Below, in pieces: positions 48,554 to 62,810 of a stretch of DNA of 64,000 bases; the stretch's first letter is position 1; each line of letters starts with the position of its first letter. The notes below the pieces were generated by a model. It was not told the origin of the DNA. It saw only the letters and a list, made by a program, of their open reading frames with translations, and did no database searches. Source of the stretch: Comamonadaceae bacterium. Its GTDB lineage: Bacteria; Pseudomonadota; Gammaproteobacteria; Burkholderiales; Burkholderiaceae_C. A program made the translations under genes and the position numbers. Location: positions 1 through 64,000 of the forward strand of contig CANJWZ010000016.1 in NCBI GenBank assembly GCA_947478725.1, written 5' to 3'.

Positions 48554-49260
48554 AAGCGCTTCCACTCCATCGCTTGGGACTTGTAAAACCCGCTCGAGAT
48601 ACGTTGATCCTGGCTGTGTTGCCAGCCCGCCAATACGTCATCTGCGCCCATCAGCTGGAGTAACTTTTCTTTGGCCATCGGCTCCAGCCAGGGTGCGCGG
48701 TCTTTTCTGGGGAAGAATCGGCCAACCGTGATCAAAGTGGCCAGCAAGGGGGTACGCGGGGCGAAGGTAAAGGCGATCGATGTCGAGCATCGAGCAGCCA
48801 GGCGCGAAAGAGCCGTCACCGCATCTTTGGTCTCATAGTGAATGATGGAGTCCATCGCCACGACATGGTCAAAATGCCCCAGCTTGTCGTCCAGCATGTC
48901 GCCACTGCGAAAGTCAAGCGAGCCGCCGTTCGGGAAAGATTGGGGCGCCCGCTGTCTCGCCAGTTCCACTAACTTTGGGGACAGGTCAATCGCCACCACA
49001 TCCGCGCCACGCCGCGCCGCTTCAACCGCCAAGGCTCCTGTGCCGCAGCCAGCATCCAAAACCCTGCGTCCGTGCAAGTCCTCAGGCAGCCAAGACAACA
49101 ACGTGGCTCGCATTTTGTCGCGTCCGGCGCGCACTGTGGTGCGAATACGGCCAACAGGCGCATCTGAAGTGAGTTGTTCCCAGGCCTTCACGGCCGTGCG
49201 GTCGAAGTAATCTTCGATCTGGCCGCGGCGGTCGGTATAAGTTGCGCTGTTCACAGTCAT
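48550..49260 (-). CDS. bchM: Mg-protoporphyrin O-methyltransferase
   Basis: 236 residues. SAM-binding motif VLDAGCGTGALAVEAARRGA and VVAIDLSPKLVELAR; N-terminal YFDRTAVKAWEQLTSDAPVG is the BchM/ChlM mark. Methylates the C13 propionate of Mg-protoporphyrin IX, making the substrate for AcsF. Twelve bp after bchL. Confidence 0.95.
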   Translation of the reverse strand: MTVNSATYTDRRGQIEDYFDRTAVKAWEQLTSDAPVGRIRTTVRAGRDKMRATLLSWLPEDLHGRRVLDAGCGTGALAVEAARRGADVVAIDLSPKLVELARQRAPQSFPNGGSLDFRSGDMLDDKLGHFDHVVAMDSIIHYETKDAVTALSRLAARCSTSIAFTFAPRTPLLATLITVGRFFPRKDRAPWLEPMAKEKLLQLMGADDVLAGWQHSQDQRISSGFYKSQAMEWKRL

Positions 49261-49272
49261 GTCATCGGCTCT

Positions 49273-53973
<4,701 letters not shown>

Positions 53974-53999
<26 letters not shown>

Positions 54000-55581
54000 C
54001 GTAAAGTGTCTCACAGGTGATTGAGGGCAGACCCATGTCCCTGGCGTAGATTTCGGTGTTGCGACGAGCCTTGCCGCGAACGAAAAATGGAATTTTCTTG
54101 AGTTCTTTTTCAGCCTCAGCGTCCCAGACTGCAACCGCCACAGCCTTTGCCGTGGCGGCTTGTTCAATGGCTTCAGCGGAGGTTTTGGCCGCGCTTGAAA
54201 TAGCCTGGCTTGTTTCCAGTGTTGCAGCGGCCTTGCTGACAACGGCGGAAGGAACTGCAGATTTACCCAGGTGCGATGGGCTGGCATCTTCATGAAACTC
54301 CGCGTCGCCGCGGAACATGCCAATCAGGTGTTCTTCAAGCCCCATCATGAGGGGATGCACCCAGGTGTCAAACATCACGTTTGCGCCCTCAAAGCCCATT
54401 TGCGGGGAGTAGCGCGCCGGAAAATCTTGCACATGAACCGGCGCTGAAATCACAGCACAAGGTATACCCAAGCGCTTGGCGATGTGTCGCTCCATTTGTG
54501 AGCCCAGCACCAATTCTGGTTGTAGCTCGGCAACTTTGGCTTCGACTTCCAGGTAATCGTCTGTGATCAAAGGCTCAACGCCATACAGTTTGGCGGCTTC
54601 GCGGACTTCCCTGGCGTGTTCACGGCTGTAGGTGCCTAAGCCAACCACGGTAAAGCCCAGCTCGCGGCTGGCAATGCGGGCAGCGGCAACAGCATGCGTG
54701 GCATCGCCAAATACAAACACGCGCTTGTTGGTCAGGTAGGTCGAGTCGACCGACTTGGCATACCAGGGCGCACGGGCATCAGCGCTCGCGAGCACCTTGC
54801 TCGCGTCAACCCCCGCCAATTGCGCCACTTCGTTGACAAAGTCGCGGGTGGCACCCGAACCAATCGGAACCACTTTTGTTGAGGGCTGACCGAAAGTGCG
54901 CGTCAGCCATTGGGCGGCAACCGACGCAATTTCAGGGTAGAGCACGACGTTGAAATCAGCATCCCCCAAGCGTGAAATGTCTGCTGGCGTTGCGCCCAGT
55001 GGCGCGACCACATTGATGTCAATGCCGAGTTGGCTCAGCAGACCCGTGATTTCGCGCAGGTCATCGCGATGCCGAAAACCCAGTGCGGTAGGGCCGAGGA
55101 TGTTGCAGCTTTTGCGGCCATTGCTAGCCGGCTTTGTTCTGGGCTGGGCCAGCGAGCGCACCAATTGATAGAAAGTCTCAGACGCGCCCCAGTTTTCCTT
55201 GCGCTGGTAGCTGGGCAGTTCAAGCGCCACCACCGGGATCGGCAAATCCAGCGCCTTGGCCAGACCGCCCGGGTCGTCTTGAATCAGCTCTGCCGTGCAA
55301 GACGCGCCAACCAGCATGGCCTTGGGCTTGAAGCGCTCAAACGCTTCACGCGCTGCTGTTTTGAAGAGTTCAGCGGTGTCGCCACCCAAGTCGCGCGCTT
55401 GAAAGGTGGTGTATGTCACTGGTGGGCGCTTGGGGAGGCGCTCAATCATGGTGAACAGCAGATCGGCGTAGGTGTCGCCTTGGGGTGCATGAAGCACGTA
55501 ATGCACGTCTTCCATGGCAGTCGCAATGCGCATCGCCCCGACATGGGGCGGTCCTTCATAGGTCCAGAGGGTGAGCTGCAT
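53974..55581 (-). CDS. bchB: Dark-operative protochlorophyllide reductase subunit B
   Basis: 535 residues. N-terminal [20 protein letters not shown] and Asp36 ([10 protein letters not shown]), the aspartate that ligates the NB cluster in the Rhodobacter enzyme. The ordinary catalytic domain is followed by an Ala-rich linker of about 60 residues (from [10 protein letters not shown] to [10 protein letters not shown]) and the small C-terminal domain ([20 protein letters not shown]). Ten bp after bchN; overlaps bchH by 26 bp. Confidence 0.97.
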
Positions 55582-55590
55582 ATCGTGGTG

Positions 55591-57431
<1,841 letters not shown>

Positions 57432-57454
57432 AATTTAACGCTCCAAATTCAAAG

Positions 57455-57488
57455 TGTCAACTTATATTGACGTAAATTTACATTGACA
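57455..57488. promoter_or_regulatory. PpsR/CrtJ-type operator pair over the bchF promoter
   Basis: TGT-N12-ACG at 57455-57472 and CGT-N12-ACA at 57471-57488, each one base from the TGT-N12-ACA consensus, abutting and covering the -10 and -35. PpsR/CrtJ represses bch genes at such sites in air. Both halves read TGTCAA/TTGACA. Binding is inference. Confidence 0.55.
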
Positions 57489-57489
57489 A
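57461..57489 (-). promoter_or_regulatory. bchF operon promoter (predicted)
   Basis: Minus strand: -35 TTGTCA (57489-57484), 17-bp spacer, -10 TATAAG (57466-57461), each 5/6 to sigma-70 consensus. The expected start near 57454 would leave a ~23-nt leader carrying the GGAGCG ribosome site of bchF. Confidence 0.55.
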
Positions 57490-57527
57490 TAGTCGCTGCA
57501 AAAAATTTACCTTGAATCAGTAGAAAC

Positions 57528-57716
57528 ATGATTGACCGAAGTCGTTTTCGCTTGTACAAACCTCAAAGGTCTAGCCAAGTTGGCTTCAAAGACTACTCGT
57601 GGCGCCGTTTTTTAGGTCAGGACTTGGTAAAAATCGGCAACGCAACAACGCACGGACAGAGTCAGTGCCGAGATGTGCCACTTATTGCGGGCGAGGAACG
57701 GGAAGAAGAAATATGA
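57528..57716 (+). CDS. Possible 62-codon upstream ORF of the aerR/ppaA-like gene
   Basis: ATG at 57528, basic sequence (DRSRFRLYKPQRSS, YSWRRFLGQDLVK) ending in EEREEEI, with TGA overlapping the next ATG as ATGA. No good ribosome site and no family match. It occupies an otherwise empty ~200-nt leader. It may be a coupling leader or chance. Confidence 0.25.
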   Translation: MIDRSRFRLYKPQRSSQVGFKDYSWRRFLGQDLVKIGNATTHGQSQCRDVPLIAGEEREEEI

Positions 57717-58669
57717 ATTTACAGACCAAAACGGACTCTGCCCGAACTGCCGAAGCAAATCACTCTCAAGACGCTGGCGCGCGGGGCGATGACTCCGGTT
57801 ACGCCCAAGACAGCCAAGCCACTGCGCGTTTGGCCACCGACGCCAACCGGGAGGCTGTTGAGTTACGGCTGGCCTTGATTTCCCGGGCGATTGAAGACGA
57901 GATCATCCCGCGCCTCATGCTGGCGCACCCTACCGCAGGCGATTGCCTGCCCGTGGCATCACCCACCAGCACACCACAGGTCGGTCAGGATGAGGTCAGG
58001 GCTTTTGCGAAGCTGGTGCTCGAACCAGACGAAAACGTGGCCCATGCCTGCATTGAGGCCATGCGTACCAGCGGAATTTCAGTCGAAACCATTTACACCG
58101 ATTTGCTTGCGCCGGTCGCTCGTTACCTGGGTGAGTTGTGGGAGGACGATCTTTGCGACTTCACGCAGGTCACCGTCGGATTGGGGCGCTTGCAGCAGGT
58201 GCTCAGGGAACTCAGCCCGGCCTTTGGCCAGTCCAAGGTCGAAACCAGCGGAAACCGCGTGTTGCTTTTACCTGGGCCCGGCGAGCAGCACACCTTCGGC
58301 CTGGTGATGGTGGCCGAGTTCTTCAGGCGTGCAGGCTGGGACGTTGGCGGCGGCCCCTGGGAGGCCGGGGCCGACCCTGTGCTGATGGTCAAGCGTGAAT
58401 GGTTTGACGTGGTCGGCTTTTCGCTTGGCAATGTGGAGCAGCTCGACGACCTCGCCGCATGCATCAAAAGCGTGCGCGCAGCAGCCTTGAATAAATCGAT
58501 CTGCGTTATAGTTGGGGGGCCACTTTTTCTGGTCAATCCAGAGTACGTTGCCTACGTGAATGCAGATGCAGCGTCGACCGACGGCGCGCAAGCGCCAAGC
58601 TTGGCCGCGAGTTTGGTGGCTGCTGCGCGAGAACAAGGCGCTGGCGCGGGCAATCTCTTGGTCTCTTAG
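57713..58669 (+). CDS. ppaA: Cobalamin-binding regulator of the AerR/PpaA type
   Basis: 318 residues. N-terminal ~60 are low complexity, then a helical cap (RAFAKLVLEPDENVAHACIE, LLAPVARYLGELWEDDLCDF) and a B12-binding Rossmann domain (VLLLPGPGEQHTFGLVMVAE, FDVVGFSLGNVEQLDDLAAC, ICVIVGGPLF). DxHxxG is replaced by GEQHTFG, as in AerR, where the His ligates the cobalt. AerR/PpaA counters PpsR/CrtJ repression in a light-dependent way in Rhodobacter. ATG at 57713 has GGAAGAAG upstream. Lies 61 bp before ppsR. Confidence 0.85.
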   Translation: MNLQTKTDSARTAEANHSQDAGARGDDSGYAQDSQATARLATDANREAVELRLALISRAIEDEIIPRLMLAHPTAGDCLPVASPTSTPQVGQDEVRAFAKLVLEPDENVAHACIEAMRTSGISVETIYTDLLAPVARYLGELWEDDLCDFTQVTVGLGRLQQVLRELSPAFGQSKVETSGNRVLLLPGPGEQHTFGLVMVAEFFRRAGWDVGGGPWEAGADPVLMVKREWFDVVGFSLGNVEQLDDLAACIKSVRAAALNKSICVIVGGPLFLVNPEYVAYVNADAASTDGAQAPSLAASLVAAAREQGAGAGNLLVS

Positions 58670-58730
58670 GGCGCTGCTCTTCTTGCAGTCTGCCCGACCC
58701 CACCGAAGTTAACCGTATCTCCAGGCACAT

Positions 58731-60179
58731 GTGAAGTCACCGCAACAGACAACAAAAGAAATCGCCATCGGGCAATTTGACAGCCCCGAGATGTTTCTAG
58801 CAGGTCTAGACGCGCAAACCACAGCTTCTTTAATTTCCGCTGCTGCTGACGTCGCTCTCATTTTGGATGAGCACGGGGTGATTCAGGATGTCGCTTTTAG
58901 CAACAACGAGCTGAAATACGGCCACCATGACTGGCTGGGCAAACCTTGGCTTGACACCGTCACCGTCGAAAGTCGGACCAAAGTTGAGGAAATGCTCAGC
59001 GAGGCCTTCAGCAACGGCAGTGCCAAGTGGCGGCATATCAACCATCCATCGGCCGACAGCGCCGACCTGGCACTTTTATACACCATCGTCCCGCTGAGCC
59101 GCGAGGCCGGCCCACACCGCTCGGTCGCCTTTGGCCGCGACTTGCGCGCACAGGTGGCGCTGCAACAACGCCTGGTCAGTGCTCAGCTGTCGATGGAGCG
59201 CGATTACTGGCGCTTGCGCCATGTGGAGACGCGCTACCGATTGCTGTTCCAGGTCGCCGCCGAGGCTGTGCTGATACTGGACGCCACGTCTGAAAAGCTC
59301 GAAGAGGCCAACCCAGCCGCCTACACATTGCTGGGCGACAAAGCGCGGTCCCCCACGTGGATGCTGAATCAAAGCCTGGACGCCTTAAGCGTGCCTGCGG
59401 TGTTGCAAATGTTTGCCGCATTGCGCCTGCGTGGGCGGGCCGACCCGATCACCGTGTGTTTTGCAGGCTCTTCTGATGTTTACACCCTGTCAGGGTCGCT
59501 GTTCCGGCAAGAAAACTCGACCCATTTTCTGATCCGGGTCACCCCCTTAAAACCGACCCAGGCCTCTTCTGAAAGCAGCATGGCGCAACTGCTGCTGCGC
59601 GTGGTTGACAACTGCCCAGATGCCTTTGCTGTGACCGACCTGGACGGCCGGGTGTTGACGGTCAACCGGGCTTTTCTGGAACTGACACAACTGGCCAGCG
59701 AAGCCCTGGTGCGCGGCGAGCCCTTGCAAAAGTGGCTGGGCCGCAGTGGCGTCGACATGAACGTGCTGATTTCCAACTTGCGCCAGCGCGGCACCGTCCG
59801 CTTGTTTGCCACCACACTGCAAGGCGAGTACGGATCGACAGCGGATGTCGAAATTTCAGCCGTCAGTGTGACGACTGGCGACCAACCATGCCTGGGCTTC
59901 ACGATTCGAGACATCGGCAGACGCTTGACGAACGAACCCCTGAGCAGCAAGGACCTGCCGCGCACAGCCAGCCAGATGACCGAGCTGGTGGGCCGCGTTC
60001 CACTGCGCGACATCGTGCGTGAAACCACTGATTTGATTGAAGACCTGTGCATACAGGCCGCGCTGGAATTAACAGGTGACAACCGCGCGGCCGCTGCCGA
60101 AATGCTGGGTTTGTCCCGGCAAAGTTTGTACGTCAAGCTCAAGCGTTTTGGCGTGAACGATGCGTTGGCTGAAAACTGA
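58731..60179 (+). CDS. ppsR: PpsR/CrtJ transcriptional regulator of photosynthesis genes
   Basis: 482 residues. PAS-like parts near residues 35-140 (DVALILDEHGVIQDVAFSNN), 165-280 (YRLLFQVAAEAVLILDATSE) and 285-400 (VVDNCPDAFAVTDLDGRVLT), then a Fis-type HTH: ALELTGDNRAAAAEMLGLSR and QSLYVKLKRFG. The Cys in LIEDLCIQAAL sits where the redox Cys of the HTH lies in PpsR (C424) and CrtJ. Represses bch, crt and light-harvesting genes in air; in Rubrivivax it can also activate. GTG start at 58731 after CCAGG. Convergent with the second ppsR-like gene. Confidence 0.93.
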   Translation: MKSPQQTTKEIAIGQFDSPEMFLAGLDAQTTASLISAAADVALILDEHGVIQDVAFSNNELKYGHHDWLGKPWLDTVTVESRTKVEEMLSEAFSNGSAKWRHINHPSADSADLALLYTIVPLSREAGPHRSVAFGRDLRAQVALQQRLVSAQLSMERDYWRLRHVETRYRLLFQVAAEAVLILDATSEKLEEANPAAYTLLGDKARSPTWMLNQSLDALSVPAVLQMFAALRLRGRADPITVCFAGSSDVYTLSGSLFRQENSTHFLIRVTPLKPTQASSESSMAQLLLRVVDNCPDAFAVTDLDGRVLTVNRAFLELTQLASEALVRGEPLQKWLGRSGVDMNVLISNLRQRGTVRLFATTLQGEYGSTADVEISAVSVTTGDQPCLGFTIRDIGRRLTNEPLSSKDLPRTASQMTELVGRVPLRDIVRETTDLIEDLCIQAALELTGDNRAAAAEMLGLSRQSLYVKLKRFGVNDALAEN

Positions 60180-60202
60180 CGGGGCTCAAAAAATAAGTTG
60201 GG

Positions 60203-60252
60203 CGCTACTAATTCGGTAGCTCTTCACCCATGTATCTAGTGGGCTTCAAGCC
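60203..60252 (+). repeat. Dispersed palindromic repeat, family 1, copy between the two ppsR genes
   Basis: GCGCTACTAATTCGGTAGCT then CTTCACCCATGTATCTAGTG and GGCTTCAAGCC. Lies between the convergent ppsR stops, where the GCTACtaattcGGTAGC palindrome could aid termination. Confidence 0.6.
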
Positions 60253-60285
60253 AAAAATCTACCTAACCTCGACGGTTTAGATGGT

Positions 60286-61707
60286 TCAGGCGCCGCTCAG
60301 GTCCTGATTGAGCATGTCCAGTTGCTGTCGGTTGATGCCCAGCATGGTGGCAGCCTTGTTCAAGTCTGCGCCAGCCCGCTCCATCGCCATGCGGATGAAA
60401 TTGCGCTGCAAAACCTCCGAGGCACGCCGCATCAGCTCGGGCAGTGCGGCACTGCCGACCTGGTCACACAGCACCTTGACCGCCGCCTGCATCGGCTCGA
60501 CCGTCACAGAAATCTCGCCGCCAGTCGTGGGCGTGAGGCGAATGCTAAAGCCGATACAAGGCGGGTCAATCTCACTGAGCAAGGTGGCCGCTACTTCAAC
60601 CGGCCTGACGATAGCATCACGTGGCAGCACGTTTGAGGGCGCATAGCCTGTCATGCCTTCGCGGCTGACCCGCGCTAACAGGTCGGCAAAGGGCTCGTTC
60701 GGCAAGCTGAGCCAGTCCGACAGGGGTCGGCCGCGTACCGATGCCTCGGTGCTGGCTTGCACCAGCTTTAAAAACGCCGGGTTGGCCACCAGCACGCCAC
60801 CGTCTACATCGGTGACCGCCACGCCGTCGCTGGCGCTGTCGACCAGCCGCGCCAGTGTGGCGCCGAGGTTGCCCGACGAGCCCAACTGTTCGGTGGTTCT
60901 GATTCTGACCAGCAATTGCTGCGAGTCAACGACCCGGAAGGGTGTGGCTGTGACGCTGGTACTGGTGACGCGGCCCACAAGCTGGGCCCGCGTTTCGGTC
61001 GACTGCCCGGTTGCCAAGGCGCTGTTCAGCGCTGCGGTGACGATGTCGCGCGAATGTCGCTCAAAACCAAACGCAGCGTTTTGCCCAACCACCTGGGCCA
61101 ATGACAAGTCAAACAATTCAGTCGTGCTTTGGTTGGCTTCAATGATATTGAGCGTGCTGCCATCCACCACAATCACCGCATCAGTCGCCACTTGAAACAG
61201 CAGCCGGTAGCGCGCCTCGGCCTGCCGTGCCTGGGCGTAATTTCGCTCCATCTCACGCTGCGCGCCTATGAATTTTTGCTGCAAAGCCGCGCTGATGCCC
61301 AAGTCACGCCCCACGGCCAAAATCGGCCCACGCGCCCCCAGCCGCATGGCGGTGTAAGCCACGGGCACGATGGCACCGTCACCAGCGGGGTGATTGACTT
61401 CGCGTTTTCGGGTGGCGCAGGTCGGTGAGGCTTCAGCCATCAGCCGCTCGACTTTGGCTTTGCACTCGCTCGTCACGGTATCTGCCCACCGATGACCGAC
61501 CCAGGTGTGGGCGTCGCTGGCCAGCGGTGTTGATGCACGCTGGTCCACACGCTGCACCACGCCGGCCTCGTCAATCACCAGGGCGATATCGCCGCCCAAA
61601 GACACCATGGTTCGGGCAAGCTCGGGCGCCCACTCAGACAATGACTCTGAAAAGGTGGATGCTGCGCTCGCTTCATTCGAACGGATCGCGTTCATTGCCT
61701 CGGTCAT
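60286..61707 (-). CDS. ppsR2: Second PpsR-like regulator with altered DNA-binding end
   Basis: 473 residues, same three-PAS layout as the neighbour: DIALVIDEAGVVQRVDQRAS, ARYRLLFQVATDAVIVVDGS, and LVDSASDGVAVTDVDGGVLV. The last ~40 residues match the Fis-type HTH only in part: FIRMAMERAGADLNKAATML then GINRQQLDMLNQDLSGA, so the recognition-helix SRQSLYVKLKRFG is replaced and the protein ends early. The redox Cys of PpsR (LCIQAAL) is Phe here (NFIRMAM). It may form mixed oligomers with PpsR, or bind different sites. Divergent from bchG, so it shares the PpsR-site region at 61836-61879. Confidence 0.85.
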   Translation of the reverse strand: MTEAMNAIRSNEASAASTFSESLSEWAPELARTMVSLGGDIALVIDEAGVVQRVDQRASTPLASDAHTWVGHRWADTVTSECKAKVERLMAEASPTCATRKREVNHPAGDGAIVPVAYTAMRLGARGPILAVGRDLGISAALQQKFIGAQREMERNYAQARQAEARYRLLFQVATDAVIVVDGSTLNIIEANQSTTELFDLSLAQVVGQNAAFGFERHSRDIVTAALNSALATGQSTETRAQLVGRVTSTSVTATPFRVVDSQQLLVRIRTTEQLGSSGNLGATLARLVDSASDGVAVTDVDGGVLVANPAFLKLVQASTEASVRGRPLSDWLSLPNEPFADLLARVSREGMTGYAPSNVLPRDAIVRPVEVAATLLSEIDPPCIGFSIRLTPTTGGEISVTVEPMQAAVKVLCDQVGSAALPELMRRASEVLQRNFIRMAMERAGADLNKAATMLGINRQQLDMLNQDLSGA

Positions 61708-61835
61708 GACTTCACCTTCAACCTAAGTTTGGCCACCCATCAAGATGGACGGCAGCCTGTCATGCCAAGCGTTGCGGTTGCTTCACATGACGTGTCAACA
61801 GACTCTGTGACTGTTTTGCATCAGTTGAGTGTAAG

Positions 61836-61853
61836 TGTAAATATAAATTGACA
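61836..61853. promoter_or_regulatory. PpsR/CrtJ site A (bchG-ppsR2 region), perfect TGT-N12-ACA
   Basis: TGTAAATATAAATTGACA, exact TGT-N12-ACA. Its right half contains the TTGACA -35 of the predicted bchG promoter. Eight bp separate it from site B, the spacing used for cooperative CrtJ binding. Confidence 0.75.
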
Positions 61854-61876
61854 CAAGCAAATGTCAATTAAATAAT
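61848..61876 (+). promoter_or_regulatory. bchG promoter (predicted), probably leaderless
   Basis: -35 TTGACA (61848-61853), 17-bp spacer, -10 AATAAT (61871-61876; 5/6). A start 6-7 bases further falls on the bchG ATG at 61883. No ribosome site precedes that ATG. Confidence 0.55.
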
Positions 61877-61879
61877 ACA
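61862..61879. promoter_or_regulatory. PpsR/CrtJ site B, perfect TGT-N12-ACA
   Basis: TGTCAATTAAATAATACA, exact TGT-N12-ACA, covering the -10 and ending three bases before the bchG ATG. With site A it would shut off the promoter when occupied. Confidence 0.75.
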
Positions 61880-61882
61880 CGC

Positions 61883-62782
61883 ATGCTCACTTTGGCCCCG
61901 CGCCCGTCCTTTGCAACAGTCACAGAACTGTTCAAACCCATCACCTGGTTCCCGCCGATGTGGGCGTTTGCTTGCGGCGTGGTTGCCTCTGGCGTGGCCA
62001 TGCAGGGCAAATGGTTGCTGGCGGTGGTGGGTGTGGCGCTGGCAGGACCCTTTGTGTGTGCCACCAGTCAGGCCGTCAATGACTGGTATGACCGTCACGT
62101 CGATGCCATCAATGAGCCGATGCGGCCGATTCCTTCGGGACGTATGCCCGGCCAATGGGGGTTTTATATCGCCGTGCTGTGGACGCTGATCTCCATGCTG
62201 GTGGCTACAGTGCTCGGTTTTTGGGGCTTTTGCGCAGCAGTAGTGGGCTTGCTGCTGGCCTGGGCCTACAGTGCTCCGCCGATTCGCCTGAAAGAAAACG
62301 GCTGGTGGGGCAATGCGGCCTGCGGCTTCAGTTACGAGGGCATTGCCTGGGCAACCGGCGCTGCGGTAATGGCCGGTGGCGTGATGCCCGACAGTCGCTC
62401 GCTCGCGCTCGCCTTGCTCTACAGCATTGGCACCCACGGCATCATGACGCTGAACGACTTCAAGGCGGTTGACGGTGACCGGCAAATGGGCGTGCGGTCG
62501 CTGCCGGTCCAGCTGGGCGTGCAAAACGCGGCTCGCGTGGCTTGCGGCGTGATGATCGCGTCGCAATTGGTGGTCGTGGGCTTGCTGCTGATCTGGGGCA
62601 AGCCGGTACACGCTGCCTGGATCGCGGGATTGATGGCGGCACAACTGATCATGATGCGTCGGTTTTTGGCCAGTGTGACAGAGCGCGCCCTGTGGTACAG
62701 CGGCTTTGGCGTGCCCCTGTTCGTGGCCGGCATGATGGTCAGCGCCTTTGCGCTGCGCGGCTTGATCGAAGCTGGCATGTGA
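61883..62782 (+). CDS. bchG: Bacteriochlorophyll synthase
   Basis: 299 residues, UbiA-type prenyltransferase with about nine membrane helices. KPITWFPPMWAFACGVVASG near the start and the Asp-rich motif NDWYDRHVDAINEPMRPIPS. Adds the geranylgeranyl or phytyl tail to bacteriochlorophyllide. bchP follows after 28 bp in the same direction, the usual bchG-bchP pair. Confidence 0.96.
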   Translation: MLTLAPRPSFATVTELFKPITWFPPMWAFACGVVASGVAMQGKWLLAVVGVALAGPFVCATSQAVNDWYDRHVDAINEPMRPIPSGRMPGQWGFYIAVLWTLISMLVATVLGFWGFCAAVVGLLLAWAYSAPPIRLKENGWWGNAACGFSYEGIAWATGAAVMAGGVMPDSRSLALALLYSIGTHGIMTLNDFKAVDGDRQMGVRSLPVQLGVQNAARVACGVMIASQLVVVGLLLIWGKPVHAAWIAGLMAAQLIMMRRFLASVTERALWYSGFGVPLFVAGMMVSAFALRGLIEAGM

Positions 62783-62810
62783 TTGATTTGATTTTTAAAA
62801 GGTGAACAAC

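Noticed and set aside
61868-62644. 258-codon minus frame opposite bchG
   Set aside because: Shadow of bchG; His/Arg/Gln-rich and without a start context.
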